A DNA stretch of 64,000 nt from Vogesella indigofera (GCF_003633895.1 NZ_RBID01000001.1:1-64000), one strand, 5' to 3'. Numbered from the stretch's first letter, positions 19,706 to 31,124 are shown. The notes: generated by a model not told the origin, from the letters alone. Made by a program: numbers and translations.

Positions 19706-20917
19706 ATGAGCAAACAGCTGACCATACTGGCGGTAGACGATGTCAGCCTGCATCGCACCATGCTGGCCCGCTTCATCCGCCAGCTGGGACACCTGCCGGT
19801 GACTGCCAGCAACGGGCAGGAGGCGGTCGAATATTGCGCCACCAGCATGCCGGACATGATACTGATGGACATCCTGATGCCGGTGATGGACGGCTTCAGC
19901 GCCACCCGCCACATCCGCCGGCAACTGGCCGGGCACTGGATCCCGATCGTGTTCCTGTCGGCGATGAACGAAGAAGCCGACTACCTGCACGGGCTGGAGG
20001 CCGGCGGCGACGACTACCTGACCAAGCCGGTCAACCTGCCGCTGCTGTCGGCCAAGATCAGCAGCCTGCTGCGCGTGATCGACATGCAGGCGCGCCTGGG
20101 CGACAGCAACCGCCAGCTGGAGCAGTACTACGCCACCACCCAGCAGGAACACAGCTTGGCGCAGCACGTACTGGAAAGCTTCAACACCGCCGCCAATGCG
20201 CAGCAGCACAATATCCACAGCTGGCTGAAGTCGGCGGTACACCTCAGCGGCGACGTGATCTGCATCGCGCGCTCGCCATCCGGCGCCGACCACGTGATGC
20301 TGGCCGACAGCACCGGCCACGGGCTGGTGGCGGCCATCTGCTGCCTGCCGGCGATCGACAGCTTTCACGCGATGACCCGGAGTGGCTTCGGCATCGGCCA
20401 GATCGCCGAGTCGATCAACCGCAAGCTGTACCAGACCCTGCCCACCGGCCACTTCGTCGCCGCCGCGCTGCTCGCCATCGATTACCGCAGCCGGCGCATC
20501 ACGGTGTGGAACGGCGGCATTCCCTGCTGCAGCTTCCTCAACCGGCACGGCGAACTGGAAAAGACCTTCCGCTCCGCTCATCCGCCGCTGGGCACGCTGC
20601 CACCGGAGGCGTTCGAGCAGCAGCAAGAGCAGTACCACTGGCAGCATGACGGCGAGATCATCGTCTGCTCCGACGGCGTCACCGAGGCGCGCAACGCGGC
20701 GCAGCAGCAGTTTGGCGAGGACGGCGTGCTGCAGGCCGCCCGCGCGGCACAGGGGCACGACACCGTGACGCGGATCGCCGCCGCGTTGCAGCAGCACCTG
20801 CAGCAGCAGCCGCACCTGGACGACGCCTCGCTGGTGGTGATCGGCTGCCAGCAGCAGCCGGCACTACTGCCCGAGGAGGAGAGCCCCGCAGGCGAGCCCC
20901 CCCCGCCGCAGGCGTAA
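19706..20917 (+). CDS. response regulator with PP2C-type phosphatase output domain
   Basis: A 403-residue RsbU-like signalling protein. Residues 5-120 form a receiver domain with acidic pair D11-D12, phosphoacceptor D55 in MILMDILMP and Lys in YLTKP. A helical linker follows, then a SpoIIE/PP2C phosphatase domain from about residue 190 with ADSTGHG and CSDGVTEARN metal-binding motifs. Such proteins dephosphorylate anti-anti-sigma factors when the receiver is phosphorylated. No histidine kinase, anti-sigma factor or antagonist is adjacent, so the partners are elsewhere. Start 19706 is chosen over 19700 because GGGA is better spaced. Confidence 0.88.
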   Translation: MSKQLTILAVDDVSLHRTMLARFIRQLGHLPVTASNGQEAVEYCATSMPDMILMDILMPVMDGFSATRHIRRQLAGHWIPIVFLSAMNEEADYLHGLEAGGDDYLTKPVNLPLLSAKISSLLRVIDMQARLGDSNRQLEQYYATTQQEHSLAQHVLESFNTAANAQQHNIHSWLKSAVHLSGDVICIARSPSGADHVMLADSTGHGLVAAICCLPAIDSFHAMTRSGFGIGQIAESINRKLYQTLPTGHFVAAALLAIDYRSRRITVWNGGIPCCSFLNRHGELEKTFRSAHPPLGTLPPEAFEQQQEQYHWQHDGEIIVCSDGVTEARNAAQQQFGEDGVLQAARAAQGHDTVTRIAAALQQHLQQQPHLDDASLVVIGCQQQPALLPEEESPAGEPPPPQA

Positions 20918-20935
20918 GCAAGCGCGCGGCGCATG

Positions 20936-20964
20936 AAAAAACGGGAGCCGCGGCTCCCGTTTGC
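20936..20964. terminator. bidirectional terminator between the PP2C regulator and aspS
   Basis: A perfect 20-base palindrome (20941-20960, ACGGGAGCCG and its complement) is flanked by an A run on the left and TTTG on the right. It can end both the rightward regulator gene and the leftward aspS transcript. A dispersed-repeat copy at 20976-20988 overlaps the aspS stop codon. Confidence 0.8.
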
Positions 20965-20986
20965 TGTTGCTGCCTTGCGGCCAACC

Positions 20987-22789
<1,803 letters not shown>

Positions 22790-22825
22790 GCAGAAGCCTT
22801 TTAGCCTTAAATTCGAAGATTCTTT

Positions 22826-22865
22826 TAATAAAAACAAAGGCAGAGGCGGGACGACCGGCCTCTGC
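22826..22865 (-). terminator. terminator-like hairpin between the DUF502 gene and aspS
   Basis: GCAGAGGC (22840-22847) pairs with GCCTCTGC (22858-22865). On the minus strand the stem is followed by CTTTGTTTTTATT. It ends only about 40 bases before the aspS start, so it would separate aspS from the upstream genes or act as a leader attenuator if the promoter lies upstream. Confidence 0.65.
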
Positions 22866-22887
22866 GGAGTTCATTCAATAACGCATT

Positions 22888-23523
22888 TTACTTGCGTTTT
22901 TCACTATCGGGGGCACTGGGCGCGACAACGCCCATGGAAATGACGTATTTCAGTGCCGCGTCCACCGACATGTCCAGTTCGCGCGTGTCCTGCTTCGGCA
23001 CGATGATGAAGTAGCCGGAGGTCGGGTTCGGCGTGGTCGGCACGTAGACGCTGATGAAGTCATCCTCGCCCAGCTGCTGCTTCACCTCGCCGGAAGGGGC
23101 GCCGGTCTGGAAGGCGATGGTCCACGCGTTCTGGTGCGGGAAGCGCACCAGCAGCGCCTTGCGGAAGGCCTGGCCGGAATCGGACAGCAGGGTGTCGCTG
23201 ACCTGCTTCACGCTGTTGTAGATGGTTTTCACCACCGGCGTGCGCGTCAGCACCAGCTCCCACAGGTCGAGCAGGCGCTGGCCGAGCACGTTGGCCGCCA
23301 TGAAGCCGGTGCCCAGCAGCACCGCGAACGCCAGCACCACGCCGAGGCCGGGAATGTCGAAGCCGAACAGGCTCTCCGGACGCCAGCCCTGCGGCAGCAC
23401 GTTCACGGTCTGGTCCAGGGTGCCGATGATCAGGTTCAGCACCCACAGCGTGATGGCGATCGGCAGCCAGATCAGCAGACCGGCAATCAGGTAGCCGCGC
23501 AACGTCATTTTGATATGTTTCAT
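22888..23523 (-). CDS. DUF502 family inner-membrane protein
   Basis: A 211-residue protein with two membrane segments near the N-terminus (about residues 10-33 and 54-77) followed by a soluble domain. That domain carries the family motifs RTPVVKTIYNSVKQVSD and VYVPTTPNPTSGYFIIVP. The function is unknown. DUF502 proteins are widespread and usually lie beside aspS in this lineage. The ATG at 23523 is chosen by family N-termini. It follows fmdB closely. Confidence 0.88.
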   Translation of the reverse strand: MKHIKMTLRGYLIAGLLIWLPIAITLWVLNLIIGTLDQTVNVLPQGWRPESLFGFDIPGLGVVLAFAVLLGTGFMAANVLGQRLLDLWELVLTRTPVVKTIYNSVKQVSDTLLSDSGQAFRKALLVRFPHQNAWTIAFQTGAPSGEVKQQLGEDDFISVYVPTTPNPTSGYFIIVPKQDTRELDMSVDAALKYVISMGVVAPSAPDSEKRK

Positions 23524-23530
23524 CGGTATC

Positions 23531-23767
23531 TCAGGCACAACCGCCACTTCCGCAACCGCCGCTACCGCAAGCCGGACCGCTGCCACTGTTCTTGAAATCG
23601 GTAACGTACCAGCCGCTGCCCTTGAGCTGGAAGCCGGCCGCAGTCAGTACCTTGTTGTAACTCTGGCTGCCGCAGGACGGGCAATCGGTCAGTGCTGCAT
23701 CGCTCATCTTCTGCAGATGTTCGTTCTGCACGCCACAGGCATCACAACGGTATTCGTAAATCGGCAT
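23531..23767 (-). CDS. FmdB-family zinc-ribbon protein
   Basis: A 78-residue protein. The N-terminal MPIYEYRCDACG and CPSCGS give the two CxxC knuckles of a zinc ribbon. A flexible Gly/Ser/Cys-rich tail (CGSGGCGSGGCA) is common in this family. FmdB-like proteins are putative regulators of unknown mechanism. GTGGAGTG precedes the ATG. It is the first gene of the fmdB-DUF502-aspS group. Confidence 0.9.
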   Translation of the reverse strand: MPIYEYRCDACGVQNEHLQKMSDAALTDCPSCGSQSYNKVLTAAGFQLKGSGWYVTDFKNSGSGPACGSGGCGSGGCA

Positions 23768-24019
23768 GTTTTAGCACTCCACAAACAAAGACGATGACAT
23801 AATGCGATCAGATATTGCAGTGCATCAAAGCTTGCTGCAATAAAACCCTGCATGATAATGGGGTCACAAGCGTTGGCGATCAAGTAGCTCGCCAAGTAAA
23901 CGGATGATTATATCCGACTGATAGAACAATAGAAAACGCTCGCTTCATTGCATTGCAACACGTCCGCGCGATGCTTTGCCGGCAGCGTCATCCTTACTTA
24001 CCTACTGGAGTTGATCAGC

Positions 24020-24796
24020 ATGAGCCCATCCCACCTGCCCCTCGCCGGCAAACGCGGCCTGATTGTCGGTATCGCCAACGAACACAGCATCGCCTACGGT
24101 TGCGCCAAGATCATGCGGGAACAGGGCGCCGAAGTCGCCATCACCTACCTCAACGAGAAGGCGGAAAAATTCGTGCGCCCGCTGGCCGAAGGCTTGGCCG
24201 CACCGCTGATCCTGCCGCTGGACGTGCAGGCTGACGGCCAGCTGGAACAGGTGTTCGCCGCGATCGAGGAAACCTGGGGCCAGATCGACTTCGTGGTGCA
24301 CTCCATCGCCTTCTGCCCGATGGACGACCTGCACGGCCGCGTCACCGACTGCTCGCGCGACGGTTTCCTGCAGGCAATGCGTGTATCGTGCTACTCCTTC
24401 ATCGAGATGGCGCGCCTGGCCGAGCCGCTGATGAAGAACGGCGGCGCACTGATCACCATGAGCTATCACGGCGCCGACAAGGTGGTCGAGAACTACAACA
24501 TCATGGGGCCGGTGAAGGCGGCGCTGGAAAGCACCACCCGCTACATGGCGCACGAGCTGGGCCCGAAAGGCATCCGCGTGCACACCATCTCGCCGGGGCC
24601 GCTGAAAACCCGTGCCGCCAGCGGCATCGCCCACTTCGACCAGCTGATCGACGACGCCATCGCCCGCGCGCCGCAAAACCGGCTGGTGGACATCGAGGAC
24701 GTCGGCAACACCTGCGCCTTCCTCGCCTCCGACGCCGCCCGCGCGCTGACCGGCGAGGTCACCTATGTCGATGGTGGCTTCAACATCATGGCCTGA
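24020..24796 (+). CDS. fabI: NADH-dependent enoyl-ACP reductase
   Basis: A 258-residue short-chain reductase of the FabI class. It has the N-terminal GIANEHSIAYGCA cofactor loop and the FabI catalytic pair: a Tyr in MSYHGADK, then Tyr-x6-Lys in NYNIMGPVK. The ending is TGEVTYVDGGFNIM. It reduces enoyl-ACP at the end of each fatty-acid elongation cycle. TGGAG lies nine bases before the ATG at 24020. It is followed by genes for phosphate acyltransferase and acetate kinase. This is probably an accessory FabI paralogue rather than the only one, because a housekeeping copy is usually not linked to ptb-ackA. Confidence 0.88.
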   Translation: MSPSHLPLAGKRGLIVGIANEHSIAYGCAKIMREQGAEVAITYLNEKAEKFVRPLAEGLAAPLILPLDVQADGQLEQVFAAIEETWGQIDFVVHSIAFCPMDDLHGRVTDCSRDGFLQAMRVSCYSFIEMARLAEPLMKNGGALITMSYHGADKVVENYNIMGPVKAALESTTRYMAHELGPKGIRVHTISPGPLKTRAASGIAHFDQLIDDAIARAPQNRLVDIEDVGNTCAFLASDAARALTGEVTYVDGGFNIMA

Positions 24797-24807
24797 GGAC
24801 TGACATC

Positions 24808-25728
24808 ATGATCCGCGACGCACACGCCTTTAGCGACATCATCAGCCAGGCCACCGCCAACGGCCCGCAGCCGATGGCGGTGGCCCACCCCTGCAGCCCG
24901 GAAGCGCTGCTGGGCGCGGTCGAGGCCGCCGACCACGGCATCGCCACCCCGATCCTGATCGCCCCGCGCGCCAAGCTGCTCAAGCTGGCCGCCGGCATGG
25001 ACATCGACCTCGCCCGCTTCGAGGTGATCGACGCCGAGCACAGCCACGCCGCCGCCGAGCGCGCGGTGGCGCTGGTGCGCGACGGCCGTGCCGACAGCCT
25101 GATGAAGGGCAGCCTGCACACCGACGAGTTCATGAGCGCGGTGCTGGACCGCACCAAGGGCATCCGCACCGACCGCCGCATCAGCCACGTGTTCGTGATG
25201 AAGGTGGAGAGCTATCCGCGCTACCTGTTCATCACCGATGCCGCCATCAATATCGAGCCGGACCTGATGACCAAGCGCGACATCTGCCAGAACGCCATCG
25301 ACCTGACCCACGCCCTCGGCGTGGCGCAGCCGAAGGTGGCGATCCTGGCGGCGGTGGAAACCATCAATCCGGCGATGCGCGCCACGCTGGACGCGGCGGC
25401 ACTGTGCAAGATGTCCGACCGCGGCCAGATCCGCGGCGCGCTGCTCGACGGCCCGCTGGCCTTCGACAACGCCATCTCGCACGCGGCGGCCGACACCAAG
25501 GGTATCGAGTCGTCAGTGGCCGGCGAGCCGGACATCCTGTTGGTGCCGGACCTGGAATCAGGCAATATGCTGGCCAAGCAGCTGACCTATCTGGCAGCCG
25601 CCGCCAGTGCCGGCATCGTGATGGGCGCCCGGGTGCCGATCGTGCTGACCAGTCGTGCCGATGATGCGGCCGGACGGCTGGCCTCGGCGGCGGTGGCCAA
25701 CGTCTTTGCCGCCCACAGAAAAGGATAA
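24808..25728 (+). CDS. phosphate acetyl/butyryltransferase
   Basis: A 306-residue Pta/Ptb-family acyltransferase that exchanges CoA and phosphate on short acyl groups. Recognisable segments are the MKGSLHTDEFM loop, SHVFVMKVESYPR, LDGPLAFDNAIS and LLVPDLESGNMLAKQL near the C-terminus. It is a short single-domain enzyme, closer to phosphotransbutyrylase than to long Pta. TGAGGAC precedes the ATG 11 bases after fabI ends. With the kinase downstream it can convert acyl-CoA to the acid while making ATP, or the reverse. Confidence 0.88.
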   Translation: MIRDAHAFSDIISQATANGPQPMAVAHPCSPEALLGAVEAADHGIATPILIAPRAKLLKLAAGMDIDLARFEVIDAEHSHAAAERAVALVRDGRADSLMKGSLHTDEFMSAVLDRTKGIRTDRRISHVFVMKVESYPRYLFITDAAINIEPDLMTKRDICQNAIDLTHALGVAQPKVAILAAVETINPAMRATLDAAALCKMSDRGQIRGALLDGPLAFDNAISHAAADTKGIESSVAGEPDILLVPDLESGNMLAKQLTYLAAAASAGIVMGARVPIVLTSRADDAAGRLASAAVANVFAAHRKG

Positions 25729-25731
25729 ATC

Positions 25732-26895
25732 ATGGGCAAGGCTCTCATCGCCATCAATGCCGGCTCCGCCACGCTGAAATTCCGTGCCTACCAGCCGGAC
25801 GGCGTACAACTGCTGGCACGCGGCCTCGTCGACCGTTTCGGTGCCGCCGGCGCCAGCCTGGAGCTGGACTACGGCGGCCGCCAGACGCGGGTGACGCTGG
25901 CCGGCAGCGGCCGCGACGAAGCGGTGGCGGCGGTGCTCAACGTCCTCGCCGACAAGGGACTGGAAGCGGTGGCGGTGGCGCACCGCGTGGTGCATGGCGG
26001 CGACCGCTACACCAGCCCGGTGGTGCTGACCCCGGAAGTGGTCGACCACCTGGCGGAGCTGATTCCGCTGGCACCGCTGCACCAGCCGGCCAGCCTGGCC
26101 GTGATGAGTGCCTTTGCGCGACTGGACAGCAAGCTGACCCAGATCGCCTGCTTCGACACCGCCTTCCATTGCGGCCAACCCGAGGTCGCCACCCGCTTCG
26201 GCATCGCCCGGCACTGGCATGAACAGGGCATCCGCCGCTACGGCTTCCACGGTCTGTCCTATGCCTCCATCGCGCGGCGGCTGGGCGACATGGCGCTGGC
26301 CAGCCAGCGCGTGGTGGTCTGCCACCTCGGCAGCGGCGCCAGCGCCTGCGCCATCCACGACGGCCGCAGCATCGCCTCCAGCATGGGGTTTTCCGCGGTC
26401 GACGGCCTGATGATGGGCACCCGTCCCGGCAACCTCGATCCGGAAGTGGTGCTGTACTGGCTGGAACACGAAGGCATGGACATCGCGCAGGTGCGGCAGG
26501 AGCTGTACAAGCACAGCGGCCTGCTCGGCGTGTCCGGCCTGTCCGCCGACATGCGCGAGCTGCTGGCCAGCAAGGAGCCGGCGGCGAAGGAAGCGATCGA
26601 GCTGTTCTGCTACCGTGCCGCGCGCGAAGTGGCGTCACTGGCCACCGCGATGAAGGGGCTGGACGCGGTGGTGTTCACTGCCGGCATCGGCGAGCGCTCG
26701 CCGGAGATCCGCGCCCGCATCCTGAAGCAGCTGTCCTGGCTCGGCTTCGAGGTCGACCTTGCGGCCAACCTTGCCCGCTCGCAACGCATCACCACCCCGC
26801 ACAGCGCGCGCCACGCCTATGTCATGGCTACCGACGAGGAAGGCGAAATGGCGCGCGAGGCCGCCGCACTGCTCAGCGGCGACGTGCAGCTGTAA
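25732..26895 (+). CDS. ackA: acetate kinase
   Basis: A 387-residue ASKHA-fold kinase interconverting acyl phosphate plus ADP with acid plus ATP. It shows INAGSATLKFR at the N-terminus (usually NAGSSSLKF), AHRVVHGG, FDTAFH, HYGFHGLSY-like RRYGFHGLS and the ATP-binding GLMMGTRPGNLDP. It starts four bases after the acyltransferase stop, behind AAAGG. The pairing with a Ptb-type partner leaves butyrate or propionate possible as substrates. A dispersed-repeat copy (26760-26772) encodes DLAANLA. Confidence 0.93.
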   Translation: MGKALIAINAGSATLKFRAYQPDGVQLLARGLVDRFGAAGASLELDYGGRQTRVTLAGSGRDEAVAAVLNVLADKGLEAVAVAHRVVHGGDRYTSPVVLTPEVVDHLAELIPLAPLHQPASLAVMSAFARLDSKLTQIACFDTAFHCGQPEVATRFGIARHWHEQGIRRYGFHGLSYASIARRLGDMALASQRVVVCHLGSGASACAIHDGRSIASSMGFSAVDGLMMGTRPGNLDPEVVLYWLEHEGMDIAQVRQELYKHSGLLGVSGLSADMRELLASKEPAAKEAIELFCYRAAREVASLATAMKGLDAVVFTAGIGERSPEIRARILKQLSWLGFEVDLAANLARSQRITTPHSARHAYVMATDEEGEMAREAAALLSGDVQL

Positions 26896-26908
26896 TCCCG
26901 CACCCGGA

Positions 26909-26952
26909 TAAAAGCGGCGGGCGGCGGATCACTCCGTCGCCCGCCGCTTTGT
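26909..26952. terminator. bidirectional terminator between ackA and pldA
   Basis: AAAGCGGCGGGCG (26911-26923) pairs with CGCCCGCCGCTTT (26938-26950), leaving GGCGGA/TCCGTC in the loop region for extra pairing. A/T runs on both sides let it serve both convergent genes. Confidence 0.85.
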
Positions 26953-26966
26953 CTTGCCGCTGCGCC

Positions 26967-28067
26967 TCAGTTGGCCAGCCAGTCGGTCAGCATCAGGCCG
27001 ATACCGACCCCGCGCGAATGGTGGTTGTAGTCGAGCAGGCTTTCGCCGTAACCGGAAAAACCCTGCACATAACCGCGCAGCCGTCCCGCCACCGGGAAGG
27101 TCCAGTCCAGCTGCAGCGCACCCTTGCCGTGCAGCGGGTTGTAGCGCACGCGGCCGCCGAGGGTGTGATCGTTCCAGCGGTATACCGCCTGCACGTCGCC
27201 GCGCCCCATGTAGCGAGTAATGTCCGGATTGTCGTCAGTAGCGTCGGATTCCGGCAACCGGTACCACCAGCGCCCGGTCAGGCTGAGGTTGCCCTTTTCC
27301 GCGCCGGCCATCACATAGACCCGGTTCCAGCTGCGCGACAGCGGATCGGTCTGGCCGTTGGACTGGTGCACCACGCCGACACCGGCCATGCGCAGGCGCC
27401 AGCCCTGCCACGTCCAGTGCGCCGGCAACGGCGTGGTCAGCATCACTTCCGGCTCGTAGTCGGTCTCGCGGAACGGCGACGACTGCCCCTTGTTGTACAT
27501 CTGCCAGTGCGACTGCTGGGTGTAGCCAAACCACAGGTCGGCCGGCGTGCCGAGCACGTTCTGCCACAGCTTGCTCTTGAACGACAGCTGGTACTTGGTT
27601 TCGACATTGTTGAGCTTGGTGCCGAACAGGCGTACCGATTCCTGCGTCGGCGACGACGGCTGCGAATTGGGCGAGAACAGGTGCCACAACGGCAGGATGT
27701 AGGTCGGCTGGTGTGCACGCAGCACGAAGGTGCCCAGCTTGTTGTCCTCGTCCAGATCCCACTGCCTGGCCAGCCCAGAGGCGGAGAAGCGCGGCGCGAG
27801 CGGCGGCGTGCCGGCGTCGTCCGCCAGCGGCGCGGCGGCCAGTTGCGGCAATTCGTTTGCGGCCAACGTGGTCACTGCTGCCGCTGGTGCCGGCGCGACC
27901 GACAGCTCCGACGGCAGCAGCAACGGTGCCGGCGGCAGCAGCGCGTCGAAGCAGGCCAGGCGCTCGGCATCGGCCAGAATGCCGCGGCAGTGCTTGAACG
28001 GTGACAGCGCCTCATCGGCATGGACTTGACTGGCTAGCAGCAACAGGACTGGCGGCAACAACTTCAT
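26967..28067 (-). CDS. pldA: outer-membrane phospholipase A
   Basis: A 366-residue PldA-type enzyme with an N-terminal signal peptide (about 17 residues, ending VHA). A low-complexity Ala/Pro region (residues 40-90) and a 12-strand beta-barrel follow. The catalytic histidine and serine lie in VVHQSNGQTDPLSRSWNRV near residues 233-245. It removes acyl chains from phospholipids misplaced in the outer leaflet, as a calcium-dependent dimer. A near-copy of the dispersed repeat (27857-27869) falls in the low-complexity part. It converges on ackA. Confidence 0.92.
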   Translation of the reverse strand: MKLLPPVLLLLASQVHADEALSPFKHCRGILADAERLACFDALLPPAPLLLPSELSVAPAPAAAVTTLAANELPQLAAAPLADDAGTPPLAPRFSASGLARQWDLDEDNKLGTFVLRAHQPTYILPLWHLFSPNSQPSSPTQESVRLFGTKLNNVETKYQLSFKSKLWQNVLGTPADLWFGYTQQSHWQMYNKGQSSPFRETDYEPEVMLTTPLPAHWTWQGWRLRMAGVGVVHQSNGQTDPLSRSWNRVYVMAGAEKGNLSLTGRWWYRLPESDATDDNPDITRYMGRGDVQAVYRWNDHTLGGRVRYNPLHGKGALQLDWTFPVAGRLRGYVQGFSGYGESLLDYNHHSRGVGIGLMLTDWLAN

Positions 28068-28116
28068 CGACTCACCCGCAATTCAGGAACAAAGCACGGT
28101 AGACCACGCAGAAACA

Positions 28117-28144
28117 CAAAAGGCTCCGCGTTTGCGGAGCCTTT
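28117..28144 (-). terminator. Rho-independent terminator of rpsT
   Basis: AAAGGCTCCGC (28119-28129) pairs with GCGGAGCCTTT (28134-28144). On the minus strand it is followed by TTGTGTTTC. It lies 25 bases after the S20 stop codon. Confidence 0.85.
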
Positions 28145-28168
28145 GCGTATTCTTGCGTCAAACTCGGA

Positions 28169-28435
28169 TCAGGCAGCCATGGCCTTGATGTGAGCAGACA
28201 GACGGCTCTTATGGCGAGCTGCCTTGTTCTTGTGGTACACGCCTTTGTCAGCCAGACGATCAATCACTTTAACGGAAGCGAGGAACACAGTGTTTGCTAC
28301 TGCCTTGTCGCCGGCTTCGATTGCTTTGATCACTTTCTTAACGGCGGTACGGAAGGCCGTACGCAGGCTTGCGTTGTGCGCGCGCTGCTTAAGGGCCTGG
28401 CGTGCACGCTTGCGAGCTTGTGCGCTATTAGCCAT
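28169..28435 (-). CDS. rpsT: 30S ribosomal protein S20
   Basis: An 88-residue highly basic protein with the S20 pattern [21 protein letters not shown] at the N-terminus and [17 protein letters not shown] at the C-terminus. It binds 16S rRNA early in 30S assembly. AGGAGAAT precedes the ATG. It diverges from murJ, an arrangement conserved in many proteobacteria, and has its own terminator. Confidence 0.98.
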   Translation of the reverse strand: MANSAQARKRARQALKQRAHNASLRTAFRTAVKKVIKAIEAGDKAVANTVFLASVKVIDRLADKGVYHKNKAARHKSRLSAHIKAMAA

Positions 28436-28563
28436 GGAATTCTCCTGATGAGCTGAATCTGAAACGGCAGATTTTAAGGCCTAAGATCACGTTTTGCAAC
28501 AACAATACCTCCCGCGTAAACTATGGCCCTCGATAAAAGCGTTATCAACCCGTTCGGTAAAGC

Positions 28564-30099
28564 ATGAATTTACTCAAAGCACTGGCAAAAGTCAGCAGCA
28601 TGACCCTGGTTTCGCGCGTGCTCGGCTTCGTGCGCGACGCCATCATCGCACGTGTTTTCGGCGCCGGCATGGCCACCGACGCCTTCTTTGTCGCCTTCAA
28701 GCTGCCCAATCTGCTGCGCCGCATTTTTGCCGAGGGCGCCTTCTCGCAGGCCTTCGTGCCGGTGCTGGCGGAATACAAGGAACAGCAGGGCGAGGACGCC
28801 ACCCGCCGCTTCCTGTCGCACATCAGCGGCACCCTGAGCCTGGTGTTGCTGGTCGTCACCGCGCTGGGCATGCTGGCCGCCCCCGCCATCATCTGGATAT
28901 CGGCGCCCGGCTTTGCCCATGATCCGGACAAGATGGCGCTGACCAGCGAGCTGCTGCGCATCACCTTTCCTTATATCCTGTTCATTTCGCTGTCGTCGCT
29001 GGCCAGCAGCGTGCTGAATACCTGGAACCGTTTCTCGGTGCCGGCGTTCACGCCGACGCTGCTGAACGTGTCCTTCATCCTGTGCTCGCTGCTGCTGACG
29101 CCCTACTTCGATCCGCCGGTACTGGTGCTGGCGTGGGCGGTGTTCATCGGCGGCATCGCGCAACTGCTGTACCAGCTGCCGCACCTGAAGAAGCTGGACA
29201 TGCTGCCGTGGCCGCGTCTGGACCTGAAGGACGCCGCGGTGTGGCGCGTGGTGCGCCAGATGGGGCCGGCGATCTTCGGCGTGTCGATCGCGCAGATCTC
29301 GCTGGTGATCAACACCATCTTTGCCTCCTTCCTGGTGTCCGGCAGCGTGTCGTGGATGTACTACGCCGACCGGCTGATGGAGTTCCCGACCGGCATCCTC
29401 GGCGTGGCGCTGGGCACTATCCTGCTGCCGTCGCTGTCCAAGCATGCGGCGCGCGACAGCGGCGAGGAGTTCAGCCGCCTGCTGGACTGGGGTATCCGCC
29501 TGTCGCTGCTGCTGGCGATTCCGTCCACCGTCGGTCTCGCCCTGCTGTCGCAACCGCTGATCGCCACCCTGTTCATGTACGGCAAGTTCAACGCCCATGA
29601 TGCGCTGATGACGCAGCAGGCGCTGATCGCCTACGCCATCGGCCTGCTGGGGCTGATCCTGGTCAAGGTGCTGGCGCCCGGCTTCTACGCGCGGCAGAAC
29701 ATCAAGACCCCGGTCAAGATCGCGCTGGTGACGCTGACCGCCACCCAGCTGATGAACCTGGCCTTCATCGGCCCGTTCCGCCACGCAGGCCTCGCGCTGT
29801 CGATCGGCCTCGGCGCCTGCCTCAACGCCGCGCTGCTCTATCACCAGCTGAAACGGCACGGCATCTACCGGCCGCAAACCGGCTGGGGCGGCTTCCTCGG
29901 CAAGCTGCTGCTGGCGGTGCTGATGATGGCCGCCGCGCTGCTGGCACTGCAGCAGGTCTTGCCGATCGACTGGCACGGCCACGCCTGGCAGCGCGCGGCG
30001 TGGCTGCTGCTGCTGGTCATCGCCGGCGCCATCGCCTACTTCGCCACCCTGCTGGCGCTGGGCATGCGCCCGCGCCAGTTCATGCGCCGCGAAAGCTGA
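28564..30099 (+). CDS. murJ: lipid II flippase
   Basis: A 511-residue inner-membrane protein of the MurJ/MviN family with about 14 helices. It translocates lipid II to the periplasm for peptidoglycan synthesis. The N-terminal [20 protein letters not shown] and [23 protein letters not shown] segments carry the conserved charged residues of the central cavity. It diverges from rpsT. No strong ribosome site is evident, but the N-terminus matches the family. Confidence 0.97.
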   Translation: MNLLKALAKVSSMTLVSRVLGFVRDAIIARVFGAGMATDAFFVAFKLPNLLRRIFAEGAFSQAFVPVLAEYKEQQGEDATRRFLSHISGTLSLVLLVVTALGMLAAPAIIWISAPGFAHDPDKMALTSELLRITFPYILFISLSSLASSVLNTWNRFSVPAFTPTLLNVSFILCSLLLTPYFDPPVLVLAWAVFIGGIAQLLYQLPHLKKLDMLPWPRLDLKDAAVWRVVRQMGPAIFGVSIAQISLVINTIFASFLVSGSVSWMYYADRLMEFPTGILGVALGTILLPSLSKHAARDSGEEFSRLLDWGIRLSLLLAIPSTVGLALLSQPLIATLFMYGKFNAHDALMTQQALIAYAIGLLGLILVKVLAPGFYARQNIKTPVKIALVTLTATQLMNLAFIGPFRHAGLALSIGLGACLNAALLYHQLKRHGIYRPQTGWGGFLGKLLLAVLMMAAALLALQQVLPIDWHGHAWQRAAWLLLLVIAGAIAYFATLLALGMRPRQFMRRES

Positions 30100-30164
30100 C
30101 GACTCGCTACCATTAAACATCTAGCCGTTGCCGCCCCAAGGTTGGCCGCAAGCCAAGGAAGACC

Positions 30165-31007
30165 ATGATGAACCCGAGCTACACCCCCGAATTCTCGCCA
30201 CTGGGCAAGAAGGTCGACTACCAGGACCAGTACGACGCCAGCCTGCTGTTCCCGATCGCGCGCCAGCAAAAGCGCGACGAGGTCGGCGTCGCCGAAGGCG
30301 CGCTGCCGTTTGCCGGCGTCGACCTGTGGACCGGCTACGAAGTATCCTGGCTCAATGCCCGCGGCAAGCCGCAGGTGGCGATCGCCACCTTCCGCATTCC
30401 GGCCGACAGCCCGCGGCTGATCGAGTCCAAGTCGTTCAAGCTGTACCTCAACAGCTACAACCAGACCCGCATCGCCAGCTGGCAGCAGGTTGCCGCGCAG
30501 CTGGAGCTGGACCTGTCCAACGCCGCCGGCCGCAAGGTGCAGGTCAGCCTGCGCTCCCCCGCCGACTTCGGCGGCGAACGGATCGCGGAGCTGGCCGGCG
30601 ACTGTATCGACGAACTGGACATCGAAGTCAGCAGCTACGCGCCGTGCCCGGAAGCGCTCAGGGCCGATGCGGCCAACGTGGTCAGCGAAACGCTGACTTC
30701 GCAGCTGCTGAAATCCAACTGCCTGGTCACCGGCCAGCCGGACTGGGGCAGCGTCGCCATCAGCTATACCGGCCCGCAGATCGACCGCGAGACGCTGCTG
30801 CGCTACCTGATCGGCTTCCGCCAGCACAACGAATTCCACGAGCAGTGCGTGGAGCGCATCTTCGTCGACGTGCTGCGCGCCTGCGCACCGAGCCGGCTGA
30901 CGGTGTACGCGCGCTACACCCGCCGCGGCGGGCTGGACATCAACCCGTGGCGCAGCAACGACCCGGCCGCCGTGGCGCCGGACAACACCCGCACCGCACG
31001 GCAATGA
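30165..31007 (+). CDS. queF: NADPH-dependent 7-cyano-7-deazaguanine reductase (long form)
   Basis: Reduces preQ0 to preQ1 in queuosine synthesis. The 280-residue protein is the two-domain QueF form. The QueF motif [14 protein letters not shown] is at about residues 87-100, and the catalytic cysteine C186 lies in [23 protein letters not shown] precedes paired ATG codons, either of which could start. A dispersed-repeat copy (30138-30150) is in its 5' leader. The tRNA cluster follows on the same strand from its own promoter. Confidence 0.96.
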   Translation: MMNPSYTPEFSPLGKKVDYQDQYDASLLFPIARQQKRDEVGVAEGALPFAGVDLWTGYEVSWLNARGKPQVAIATFRIPADSPRLIESKSFKLYLNSYNQTRIASWQQVAAQLELDLSNAAGRKVQVSLRSPADFGGERIAELAGDCIDELDIEVSSYAPCPEALRADAANVVSETLTSQLLKSNCLVTGQPDWGSVAISYTGPQIDRETLLRYLIGFRQHNEFHEQCVERIFVDVLRACAPSRLTVYARYTRRGGLDINPWRSNDPAAVAPDNTRTARQ

Positions 31008-31059
31008 CACATTGCCGCCGCGCAAGGCACGGCCGGCAAAAGAAATTGCCGCCACCGGC

Positions 31060-31088
31060 TTGACAGGCGGCGGCGGCATCCGTATAGT
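31060..31088 (+). promoter_or_regulatory. promoter of the tRNA-Arg/Glu cluster
   Basis: TTGACA (31060-31065) and TATAGT (31083-31088) are separated by 17 bases, 37 bases before the first tRNA. The G/C-rich TCGCGTCT just after the -10 is a discriminator of the kind linked to stringent control of stable RNA genes; that regulation is inferred. Confidence 0.85.
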
Positions 31089-31124
31089 TCGCGTCTCTCG
31101 CAAGCAACAGCAAACGAGAACAGT

